Notes: generated from the sequence alone by a model not told the origin. A DNA stretch of 16,427 nucleotides from Bacteroidales bacterium (GCA_900768685.1 CAAGDX010000013.1:1-16427); one strand, 5' to 3'. Numbered from the stretch's first letter, positions 8,058-14,832 are shown. Program-made: numbers and translations.

Positions 8058-9155
8058 TTATTTCTTGTAACTTTTCTTGTAAAATTTCTTTTTCACTACC
8101 ACCGCAGGGAAAACTTTCTTACGGATGCGGATTTTGAGAGGAGTGTCAAGAGCGGCGTATTTGGCATCAATGAGTGCCATAGCAATGCTTTTATCCACGG
8201 AGATTGCACGGTAGCCAGTGGTGATTTCTCCAATAGTTTCGTCTGCTTCATTCAGCACTTCGTAGCCGTGACGAGGGATAGCACGATCCAGGAGTTCGAG
8301 ACCGACGAGTTTTTTTGTCACGCCTTCCGCTTTTTGCTTTTCAATGGCTTCCTTTCCGATAAATTCCGGCTTGTCTATTTTCACGAAGATTCCCAGTCCG
8401 GCTTCAATAGGAGTGATATCGTCTGTAAGTTCATCTCCGTAAAGTGGCAGTCCCACTTCAAAACGCAGAGTGTCGCGGCATCCGAGTCCGCAAGGTTCCA
8501 CTTTGCCGGAGCCAACAAGAATATCCCATATTTTGGCGGTGATATCGTGGTTAGCGTATATTTCAAAACCGTCTTCACCGGTGTATCCTGTGCGGCTTAT
8601 GATGATGTCGCATCCGTCAAAGGTGGTTTCTTTGAAAGTGTAAAAAGCAAGGTCTGCACATTGGATTCCGAGTAGTTCCGTGATGATTTGTTCTGCTTCC
8701 GGACCTTGGATTGCGAGTTCTCCGTACACATCACTGAGGTGGTTTATTTCCACATCAAAACCGTCTCGATGAGAGAGAATCCAATTTACGTCTTTATCTA
8801 TGTTTGCAGCATTTATCACGAGGAAAAAGTCGTTATCGCCGCGTTTGTAAACGAGCAAGTCGTCAACAACCCCGCCTGTGGGGTGAAGCATCATGCCGTA
8901 AAGACATTTGCCGTTTTCCGCACCGCGAACATCGTTTGTGAAAATGTGATTTACAAAACGCTCTGCATCAGAACCTTTGACTTCCACTTCACCCATGTGA
9001 GAAACGTCAAAAATGCCGCAATGATTACGCACCGCATTGTGTTCTTCTACAATGCCTTTGTACTGAATTGGCATATCAAAACCTCCGAAAGGACTCATCT
9101 GAGCTCCAAGTGCCGTGTGGCGAGAGTGGAGGCAGGTCTGCTTTAGTGATTCCAT
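8058..9155 (-). CDS. gcvT: Glycine cleavage system T-protein (aminomethyltransferase)
   Basis: Tetrahydrofolate-dependent aminomethyltransferase. It releases ammonia from aminomethyl-H-protein and forms 5,10-methylene-THF. The 365 residues include the N-terminal GGFDMPIQYKGIVEEHNAVRN, FDVSHMGEVEVKG, and the folate-binding region GGVVDDLLVYKR with the conserved aspartate near D99. Further conserved blocks are SRTGYTGEDGFEIY and GCRDTLRFEVGLPLYGDEL. It ends in an unusual Lys-rich tail (VVKKKFYKKSYKK). It is the first gene of the operon gcvT-gcvH-gcvPA-gcvPB-lpd. The promoter at 9197-9228 leaves only about 35 bases of leader, so no glycine riboswitch can fit between promoter and start. Together the five genes encode the whole glycine cleavage machinery, feeding one-carbon units and using NAD+. 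Confidence 0.96.
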   Translation of the reverse strand: MESLKQTCLHSRHTALGAQMSPFGGFDMPIQYKGIVEEHNAVRNHCGIFDVSHMGEVEVKGSDAERFVNHIFTNDVRGAENGKCLYGMMLHPTGGVVDDLLVYKRGDNDFFLVINAANIDKDVNWILSHRDGFDVEINHLSDVYGELAIQGPEAEQIITELLGIQCADLAFYTFKETTFDGCDIIISRTGYTGEDGFEIYANHDITAKIWDILVGSGKVEPCGLGCRDTLRFEVGLPLYGDELTDDITPIEAGLGIFVKIDKPEFIGKEAIEKQKAEGVTKKLVGLELLDRAIPRHGYEVLNEADETIGEITTGYRAISVDKSIAMALIDAKYAALDTPLKIRIRKKVFPAVVVKKKFYKKSYKK

Positions 9156-9196
9156 GATATAAATTTAATGTATTATTGAAATTTGGTATTTGTTCA

Positions 9197-9228
9197 CAAA
9201 AGTAAGTATTAAACACAAATCCACCAAA
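9197..9228 (-). promoter_or_regulatory. Promoter of the gcvT operon
   Basis: Minus-strand -33 TTTG (9225-9228), a 20-base spacer, and -7 TACTTTTG (9197-9204) match the Bacteroidetes consensus TTTG-N19-20-TAnnTTTG at all fixed positions. The predicted start of transcription is near 9190, about 35 bases before gcvT. Confidence 0.7.
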
Positions 9229-9315
9229 TTTTTGAAAAAAAACTTTATAAATAAATAATTTGGTTTCATACTAATGTGTTTTGACAAATTTATGGAAAAA
9301 ACTTTATAAATAAAT
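9225..9315. repeat. Imperfect direct repeat in the gcvT / peptidase intergenic region
   Basis: Copies at 9225-9256 and 9285-9315 start 60 bases apart. They share a CAAATTT head and a 20-base identical core AAAAAACTTTATAAATAAAT (9237-9256 and 9296-9315), with two mismatches and one length difference between them. The first copy contains the -33 TTTG of the gcvT promoter. The head of the second copy reads TAAATTTG on the minus strand, like a -7 element. This could be an operator pair or the trace of a local duplication. The AT-richness makes chance similarity easier. Confidence 0.6.
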
Positions 9316-9316
9316 G

Positions 9317-9346
9317 TTGCTAATAAAAAACTATTTTGTAACTTTA
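9317..9346 (+). promoter_or_regulatory. Promoter of the peptidase-epimerase unit
   Basis: TTG (9317-9319), a 19-base spacer and TAACTTTA (9339-9346) match TTTG-N19-TAnnTTTG apart from the last base of the -7 box. Position is 40 bases upstream of the start codon at 9386. It is divergent from the gcvT promoter. Confidence 0.55.
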
Positions 9347-9385
9347 CGGAGTTAAAATAAATAAACACTAAATTCAGTCCTATAT

Positions 9386-11797
9386 ATGACAATAAAGAAA
9401 ATTATCACATCTGCTTTTATAGGTTGCATTTCCCTATATTCATCTTTTGCACAGGCTCCGGTTTGGTTTGAAACGGATTCCGCAGAGGCAATAGCCGCAC
9501 GTATAAACAGGGATTTCCCTTACACTGTGAGTGAAATCAAGCAAAAGATTGATTTTCTGGATAATAAGACTATTGACAAATATATTAAAAAAGGATATAT
9601 CGAGACTCGCATTGTTGACGGCAAGCGTATGGTACACCGCAAGGCTGACAGCAATGTGAAACTTTTGGCACCGGATTTGTCCGGCTTCACATGGCGTGGC
9701 GCTACTGCCGATGAAAACGATGTGCAACTCCTTAAAGACATCGTCTATACTTGCAACGGTGACGGCTCACTGACGCAGAAGAAGCGTGTGACATATAAAT
9801 TTACTATAGACGTTCCCACAATTGCTGAAACTGCAGGCGACACTCTGCGTGTTTGGATGCCTGTTCCTATTCTTTCCGAACGTCAGACAAATGTTCGTAT
9901 CCTTTCATCATTCCCGGAACATTACGTGCTTTCCACACTTGACCGCTCTGTTCACAATACTGCTTATTTCGTGCAGCCGGTGGGCGAAGAAACAACACAT
10001 TTCGAGTATGTGGCACAGTTTGACGTGGCAGCACAGTATTTTTCTCCGGAATACATTCTGGCAAACATAAAGCCATACGATAAAGATTCCGAGATATATA
10101 AAACATACACTGCTTTTGAGGCACCGCACATTGTGGATTTGTCTGCTCTCGCAAAGGAAGTTGTAGGCAACGAAACAAATCCATATCGCTGCTCCGAACT
10201 TGTGTATGAATACATTGTGAACAAGTATCCATGGGCGGGAGCACTGGAATACAGCACAATTCCATGTATTCCGCAGTACGTTCTCGAAAGCGGACACGGT
10301 GATTGCGGACAAGTCTCACTCCTCTATATTTCCATGATGCGTAGCCTGGGTATCCCGGCACGCTGGGAAAGCGGCTGGATGCTTCATCCGGGGGCTTTGA
10401 ACCTCCACGACTGGGCGGAAGTATATTTTGAAGGAGTAGGTTGGGTGCCTGTAGATGCATCATTCGGACGCTACACTCCGGCAGGCGAAGACAACCTCAT
10501 CAAGTTCTATTCCACAGGTCTTGACCAGTGGCGTCTTGCGGCAAACAAGGGTGTTTGCGGTGAATTTTTCCCGGCAAAAACCTTTATCCGTTCAGAAACG
10601 GTGGATTCACAGACCGGAGAAGTGGAAACAAGCAAAGCAAATCTTTTCTATATAGGTTGGGACCAAAAATTGGAGATTCTCAGTATTGAAGATTTAGGCA
10701 ACGGAATAGTTGACCCTTCGGCAATAATCAGCGAAGTGAAACAGCAAGTTGCACCGGACCGTCGCCAAGTGATTTTTGAGATAGACGGCACCAAAGAAGG
10801 TGATACGGTAGTCCTCACGGGCAAAACGTCCGAGCAGACTGCAAAAGATGCACTGCTTGCCGCTTTTGAAAAAAGAGGAATTGCAGTGAAAGATAATATA
10901 ACCGTTTATCCGTCAGATAAATGGGCTATTGTGAAACTCGCAGTGTGCTGTTTGCGTACAAGACCGAGCCTTGCTGCAGAAATGGCGACACAGTCCATTA
11001 TGGGACAGCCTATCCGTCTCCTTGAAGAGGTGGAAAATGACTGGTGGAGAGTTCAAACGCCGGACGGCTACATCGCATACATTGCAGATGCATCTTTTGT
11101 GGCTAAAACTCCGGAAGAAATGCAGCAGTGGAGAAATTCCGAACGTGTTATTGTGACAAACCTCAAGCAGACAAGCATTTATGCTACAGCAAAGAGCAAG
11201 TCACCGCGAAATATTATTTCCGATGCCGTTCTTGGTGATATCCTTGTTGGACAATATGATGCAAAAAGCAAGATGACACACGTTACGTTGCCCGACGGTC
11301 GTGAAGGCTACATTGCAACAGAAGATGTGGCACCGCTTGATGACTGGTCAAAACAGAAATTTGATGCACAAAAAATTCTGGACACCGCATATTCTATGGA
11401 AGGAACGCATTACCTCTGGGGTGGAACATCTATCAAGGCTTGTGACTGCTCCGGACTTGCAAAAATCAGTTATCTTTCAAATGGCATTATCCTGATGCGT
11501 GATGCTTCACAGCAGGTGACAACAGGACAAAATGTAGGTGAAGACTGGAAAACTTTCCAGGCAGCAGACTTGCTTTTCTTCGGAAATAAGAAAACAGGCA
11601 GAATAACCCATGTGGCTATTCATGACAAAAACGGTGACTACGTTCATTCATCCGGTCGTGTGAAACGCAATTCGCTTAATCCGGAATCACCGCTTTACGG
11701 CAGACACTCATTCATCACAGCCGTAAGAATAAAAGACAGCATATCGTCACGCGGTATTGTTCGCCTTGAAAATCACCCTTGGTTTTTTGATAAATAA
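9386..11797 (+). CDS. Exported transglutaminase-like / SH3 / NlpC-P60 fusion peptidase
   Basis: 803-residue secreted protein with two catalytic modules. An N-terminal signal peptide is cleaved near FAQA (about residue 24); C14 could alternatively be a weak lipobox cysteine. Residues about 25-250 are an unassigned all-beta-looking region. Residues about 265-365 are transglutaminase-like, with the triad C307 (GHGDCGQ), H341 (LHDWAEVYF) and D357 (VPVDAS). Residues about 460-510 resemble the small domain preceding SH3 in Bacteroidetes NlpC proteins. Two SH3-like stretches follow (about 514-575 and 585-650). The NlpC/P60 domain (about 660-785) has C688 (CDCSG), H742 (ITHVAIH) and H754 (YVHSSG). 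NlpC/P60 enzymes cut gamma-D-Glu-diamino acid bonds in muropeptides. The downstream epimerase acts on the resulting L-Ala-D-Glu, supporting that role. The transglutaminase part more likely acts as a peptidase than as a cross-linker; its substrate is unknown. Confidence 0.88.
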   Translation: MTIKKIITSAFIGCISLYSSFAQAPVWFETDSAEAIAARINRDFPYTVSEIKQKIDFLDNKTIDKYIKKGYIETRIVDGKRMVHRKADSNVKLLAPDLSGFTWRGATADENDVQLLKDIVYTCNGDGSLTQKKRVTYKFTIDVPTIAETAGDTLRVWMPVPILSERQTNVRILSSFPEHYVLSTLDRSVHNTAYFVQPVGEETTHFEYVAQFDVAAQYFSPEYILANIKPYDKDSEIYKTYTAFEAPHIVDLSALAKEVVGNETNPYRCSELVYEYIVNKYPWAGALEYSTIPCIPQYVLESGHGDCGQVSLLYISMMRSLGIPARWESGWMLHPGALNLHDWAEVYFEGVGWVPVDASFGRYTPAGEDNLIKFYSTGLDQWRLAANKGVCGEFFPAKTFIRSETVDSQTGEVETSKANLFYIGWDQKLEILSIEDLGNGIVDPSAIISEVKQQVAPDRRQVIFEIDGTKEGDTVVLTGKTSEQTAKDALLAAFEKRGIAVKDNITVYPSDKWAIVKLAVCCLRTRPSLAAEMATQSIMGQPIRLLEEVENDWWRVQTPDGYIAYIADASFVAKTPEEMQQWRNSERVIVTNLKQTSIYATAKSKSPRNIISDAVLGDILVGQYDAKSKMTHVTLPDGREGYIATEDVAPLDDWSKQKFDAQKILDTAYSMEGTHYLWGGTSIKACDCSGLAKISYLSNGIILMRDASQQVTTGQNVGEDWKTFQAADLLFFGNKKTGRITHVAIHDKNGDYVHSSGRVKRNSLNPESPLYGRHSFITAVRIKDSISSRGIVRLENHPWFFDK

Positions 11798-11827
11798 TTT
11801 ATAAAAATCATAATAAAAACATATATC

Positions 11828-12958
11828 ATGGACAGACGAAATTTCCTGAAAGGAGCAGCACTCGGTGCCGTAGCATTAGCGTCTCCTATATCATTCTCCG
11901 CTTTTGGTGAACCAACAAAGCAAACCGGACGTTCCGGAAAACTGAATCTCACATTTTTCCCGTATGAACTTCAACTCCGCCATGCTTTTAACCTGGCAAA
12001 ATATAGCCGTACTACTACACCTGACGTGCAGGTGCGTATTGAATACGACGGAATAGTAGGCTATGGTGAGGCTTCCATGCCGCCATATCTTGGTGAAAGC
12101 GTTGAAAGTGTGACCAAGTTCCTGTCACAACTGGATTTATCACAATTCAGCGACCCGTTCCGCATTGAGGAAATACACGAATATATGGAATCCGTAGCAC
12201 CAAACAATCGTGCTGCAAAGGCTTCCGTAGATATTGCTCTTCATGATTTGCTCGGAAAAATTATGGGTCAGCCATGGTATAAAATTTGGGGTTTGAACCC
12301 GGAAAAAGCCCCAAGTACATCTTTCACTATCGGTATTGACACAGCGGAGGTTGTTCGTCAAAAAGTTGATGAAGCGGCACCTTACAATGTGCTGAAAGTG
12401 AAAATGGGTCTTGACAACGATAAAGAACTTGTGGATATTATTCGTTCTAAAACGGACCGTCCGATATGCGTAGATGCAAACCAGGGCTGGAACGACAAAG
12501 AAAAAGCACTTGAAATGTGCCATTGGCTTTCAGAGCGTAACTGCCTTTTTGTTGAGCAGCCTATGCCAAAGGAAATGATAGATGAAACTGCATGGCTGCG
12601 TGAACGTTCTCCGCTGCCGATTATAGCGGATGAATTTTTGCAGCGTCTTCCAGACGTGCGTCGTGCTGCAGAGGCATACGATGGTATCAATATCAAGCTT
12701 ATGAAGAGCACCGGTATGCACGAAGCATACAAGATGGCAGTTCTTGCTCGTTCGCTGGGTATGAAAGTGATGTTGGGATGTATGACCGAAACGTCATGTG
12801 CCGTAACTGCCGCTGCACAGCTTGCACCGATGGTGGATTGGGCTGATTTGGACGGGAACCTCCTCATTGCCAACGACCTCTTTGATGGTATTAAAATCGT
12901 TGAAGGCAAAGTCACCATTCCGGAGCGTCCGGGTATCGGCGTAGAACCACTTGTATAA
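11828..12958 (+). CDS. L-Ala-D/L-Glu (dipeptide) epimerase, Tat-exported
   Basis: Enolase-superfamily, muconate-lactonizing-subgroup epimerase that inverts the C-terminal residue of dipeptides such as L-Ala-D-Glu from peptidoglycan. The 376 residues show the catalytic KVK motif (K190, K192), metal ligands D216 (VDANQGW), E243 (VEQPMP) and D268 (IADEF), and the second catalytic lysine K290 (INIKLMKSTG). The DLDGN motif lies at about 340-344. The N-terminus MDRRNFLKGAALGAVALASP is a twin-arginine (Tat) signal with RRNFLK, so the protein probably folds in the cytoplasm and acts in the periplasm. It lies 30 bases after the NlpC/P60 gene with no terminator between, so the two form an operon. The residue after the D268-E pair is Phe, where many relatives have Ser. 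Other dipeptide specificities are possible. Confidence 0.9.
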   Translation: MDRRNFLKGAALGAVALASPISFSAFGEPTKQTGRSGKLNLTFFPYELQLRHAFNLAKYSRTTTPDVQVRIEYDGIVGYGEASMPPYLGESVESVTKFLSQLDLSQFSDPFRIEEIHEYMESVAPNNRAAKASVDIALHDLLGKIMGQPWYKIWGLNPEKAPSTSFTIGIDTAEVVRQKVDEAAPYNVLKVKMGLDNDKELVDIIRSKTDRPICVDANQGWNDKEKALEMCHWLSERNCLFVEQPMPKEMIDETAWLRERSPLPIIADEFLQRLPDVRRAAEAYDGINIKLMKSTGMHEAYKMAVLARSLGMKVMLGCMTETSCAVTAAAQLAPMVDWADLDGNLLIANDLFDGIKIVEGKVTIPERPGIGVEPLV

Positions 12959-12961
12959 CAT

Positions 12962-12980
12962 ACACATTATATAATATATA
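12962..12980. repeat. Left copy of 19-bp inverted repeat flanking the ATPase block
   Basis: ACACATTATATAATATATA here is the exact reverse complement of 14677-14695. The two copies bracket the terminator, the ATPase gene and its repeat array, about 1.73 kb in all. The repeat is AT-rich but ends in non-AT ACAC/GTGT. No target-site duplication was seen outside the copies. Confidence 0.6.
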
Positions 12981-12987
12981 CTACAAA

Positions 12988-13015
12988 AAAGGAGCGATTT
13001 CAGTGTCGCTCCTTT
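12988..13015. terminator. Bidirectional rho-independent terminator
   Basis: GGAGCGA (12991-12997) pairs with TCGCTCC (13006-13012) around an 8-base loop, and AAA/TTT extends the stem to 10 bp. The hairpin is preceded by six As and followed by TTTATT, so it works in both directions. It lies between the epimerase and ATPase genes, which converge here. Confidence 0.85.
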
Positions 13016-13027
13016 ATTGTTATGAAA

Positions 13028-14452
13028 TTATTCTTCAAACAAGTCATCAAGGACTATAATAGATTGTGCTACGTCGCTATGTTTGTTTTGTTTGATGCCG
13101 AAAGTAGTGATAAGTGTGAGGATTATAGATTTATTAGTGCCGGTTTCTTTTTGAAAAACAGAAATTTTTCCCAGCAACGATTGAGAGTATTCGGCAGTTA
13201 TTTCGTAAGGCATTTGTGAAAATTTTATTTCACAAATATTTATGGTGTCATCATTTCTGTCAATCAGCATATCTATTTGTGCCCCTTTTTCGCTTTTTTT
13301 GCTTCTCCAGGAGTAAGAATACGTTCTCACACCGGAAATACCCAGTGCTTTTTTTATTTGTTTTGTGTGAACCAAAGCGAGCATTTCATAAGACAGACCC
13401 GCCCATGTGTTGTGTAAAGGGCTATTGTATGTGCCGGTCCAGAAAGAATCGTCGTATCCGCTATTGTCTTTCATAAATTCAAAGTAGAATAGTGTGAAAA
13501 AGTCAATCAGTTGATAGATTTTATTATAAACGCCTTTAGTACCGAAAGAAGTATATGAGCGGATAAAACCGCAGTTTTCAAGTTCCTCAAGGACTGTTGA
13601 AATAGCGGAGTTGTCAGCAGTATTTATAGCTTTTATGATTTCTTGGCGAGTTAGACCGGACTTTTTCTTAGCAAGAGCTGTCACCACATCAATGTGCTTG
13701 TTAGCATTTTTGAAAAGAGCACGATATAAATCGTTAAATTCATTTTTTAATGCTGCATTTGGTGCAAAAAGCAAAGTATCAATGTTTTGAGCGAGGCTTT
13801 TGCTCTTATCCATCAGTGTAAGATAGTAAGGCACGCCGCCGGTAATCATAAAACATTCTGCAATTTGTTTTCTGGAATAGTTAAAACCTCGGCTTTTGAA
13901 ATATTCCTCACATTCTTTCAGGCAGAAAGGTTCCAAAACAATATGATGAGTTAGCCGGTTGTGTAATCCTCCTCGGCTGTTTATGAGGTTGTTTATAATC
14001 CAAGATGTTGCAGACCCGCACACAATCAGTTTTATGTCATCGCGGAGTGATGCCCAGCTGTTCCAGAAATTTTCTAATGCTTGAATAAACTCGGATTTTG
14101 GCGTGTCCATCCATGGAAGTTCATCAATAAATATGATTTTGTTGCCATAAGGCAGAGTCTCCAATTTTTTTGATAAATCGTAGAAAGCCAAAAACCAATT
14201 TTTTTGCACGGTCACATTTTCTCCGCCAAAGAATTTATTTACGGCTATGGCAAAATTCAGTAGTTGTCCGGATTTAGAAGCATTGTTTACGCCTGTTACG
14301 AAAAAAGAAAAGCGGTCTTGTGCTACACTTCTTATGAGAAATGTTTTTCCTACTCTTCGTCTGCCATATACTGCGATAAATTCAGACTGATTGGATTCAA
14401 AATATCCTTGGAGCTGCTTTACTTCTGTATGTCTTCCTATCAAATTTTTCAT
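13028..14452 (-). CDS. AAA+ ATPase with C-terminal PD-(D/E)XK-like region (ATPase/DUF234 type)
   Basis: 474-residue ATPase of the prokaryotic AAA/DUF234 style, common and multi-copy in Bacteroidales. Seen here: Walker A GRRRVGKT (residues 30-37), Walker B IIFIDE (106-111), a sensor-1-like LIVCGSATS (about 142-150), and a predicted winged-helix segment (about 255-300, with GLTRQEIIKAINTADNSAISTVLEELENCGFI). The C-terminal region has D394 in AQIDMLIDR and the E408-x-K410 of ICEIKF, matching the PD-(D/E)XK nuclease pattern. The role of the family is not established; DNA-related, defence or selfish-element roles have been suggested. It is AT-richer than its neighbours. It is preceded by six TCAGCA/TGCTGA half-sites and flanked by a 19-bp inverted repeat, so it may be a mobile or self-regulated unit. 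Naming is secure only at the family level. Confidence 0.85.
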   Translation of the reverse strand: MKNLIGRHTEVKQLQGYFESNQSEFIAVYGRRRVGKTFLIRSVAQDRFSFFVTGVNNASKSGQLLNFAIAVNKFFGGENVTVQKNWFLAFYDLSKKLETLPYGNKIIFIDELPWMDTPKSEFIQALENFWNSWASLRDDIKLIVCGSATSWIINNLINSRGGLHNRLTHHIVLEPFCLKECEEYFKSRGFNYSRKQIAECFMITGGVPYYLTLMDKSKSLAQNIDTLLFAPNAALKNEFNDLYRALFKNANKHIDVVTALAKKKSGLTRQEIIKAINTADNSAISTVLEELENCGFIRSYTSFGTKGVYNKIYQLIDFFTLFYFEFMKDNSGYDDSFWTGTYNSPLHNTWAGLSYEMLALVHTKQIKKALGISGVRTYSYSWRSKKSEKGAQIDMLIDRNDDTINICEIKFSQMPYEITAEYSQSLLGKISVFQKETGTNKSIILTLITTFGIKQNKHSDVAQSIIVLDDLFEE

Positions 14453-14454
14453 AT

Positions 14455-14606
14455 TGCTGATATTTTATTGCAAAAATACTAAAACTTTTGAAATTTTCAG
14501 CAAAGTATTGAATTATTTTCTGCTGAAAATGTATTTTTTAACCATATTTCAGCAAAGTATTGAATTATTTTCTGCTGAAAAAGTATTTTTTAGTGGTGTT
14601 TCAGCA
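14455..14606. promoter_or_regulatory. Array of six alternating TCAGCA/TGCTGA half-sites
   Basis: TGCTGA occurs at 14455, 14521 and 14573, and its complement TCAGCA at 14497, 14549 and 14601, in strict alternation. The gaps between starts are 42, 24, 28, 24 and 28 bases. The first half-site lies 2 bases before the ATPase start codon, and the array brackets the candidate -7 and -33 boxes. This is the layout of a multi-site operator. The ATPase itself, which has a predicted winged helix, is a candidate binder. Confidence 0.6.
14471..14504 (-). promoter_or_regulatory. Promoter of the ATPase gene
   Basis: Minus strand -33 TTTG (14501-14504), a 22-base spacer and -7 TATTTTTG (14471-14478) fit the Bacteroidetes pattern, with a spacer slightly longer than usual. 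The -33 box overlaps a TCAGCA half-site, so binding there would block transcription. The leader is only about 12 bases. Confidence 0.5.
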
Positions 14607-14607
14607 G
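14495..14607. repeat. 52-bp-period tandem repeat upstream of the ATPase gene
   Basis: Two 46-base copies at 14495-14540 and 14547-14592 differ at one position and are separated by a 6-base spacer. A third copy at 14599-14607 breaks off after 9 bases, exactly in phase (52-base period). Each full unit has inverted arms TTTCAGCA and TGCTGAAA around a loop of about 18 bases, so each unit can form a hairpin. Confidence 0.85.
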
Positions 14608-14676
14608 ATTATCCGATTTATGCCATTCTTTATAACGACTATTATGATTACTATGATGAATAGAATCACTCGTTAA

Positions 14677-14695
14677 TATATATTATATAATGTGT
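14677..14695. repeat. Right copy of 19-bp inverted repeat flanking the ATPase block
   Basis: TATATATTATATAATGTGT is the exact reverse complement of 12962-12980. It overlaps TAATATATATTAT (14674-14686), which also occurs after lpd at 3452-3464. Part of the repeat may therefore be a recurrent AT-rich intergenic motif rather than an element end. Confidence 0.6.
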
Positions 14696-14711
14696 CTTTG
14701 CTGCGGAGGTG

Positions 14712-14729
14712 TGTAACATTGATGTAACA
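14712..14729. promoter_or_regulatory. Paired TGTAACA direct repeat, possible activator site
   Basis: TGTAACA at 14712-14718 and again at 14723-14729, 11 bases apart, i.e. one helical turn. An ACAC-GTT-GTGT palindrome follows directly. It lies about 105 bases upstream of the candidate spt -7 box. It could be a regulator site, but the function is unproven. Confidence 0.3.
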
Positions 14730-14832
14730 CGTTGTGTGCAATAATGAATACTAATAGGTTGTTTTTTGACAATTAAAGTGAAAGAAAAACAAAAAATGTG
14801 TTAAAGAGGCTTATTTTTTCGTTGATTTTTAC

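Noticed and set aside
9156..9385. Glycine riboswitch upstream of gcvT
   Set aside because: No glycine-aptamer-like GC-rich paired elements were seen; the region is strongly AT-rich and the predicted leader is too short.
9867..10463. Minus-strand open frame of 198 codons within the NlpC/P60 gene
   Set aside because: Opposite strand of a gene with intact catalytic motifs; no start context or domain of its own.
12382..12918. Minus-strand open frame of 178 codons within the epimerase gene
   Set aside because: Ser/Arg-rich shadow of the epimerase; no promoter or domain.
14495..14607. CRISPR array
   Set aside because: Only two full copies plus a fragment are present, the spacer is 6 bases, and there are no cas genes. 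The internal palindromes and promoter position favour an operator.
14391..14663. Plus-strand frame of 90 codons across the ATPase start and the repeats
   Set aside because: It consists of the antisense of the ATPase start plus translated tandem repeats, ending in a low-complexity DYYDYYDE tail. It is not a credible protein.
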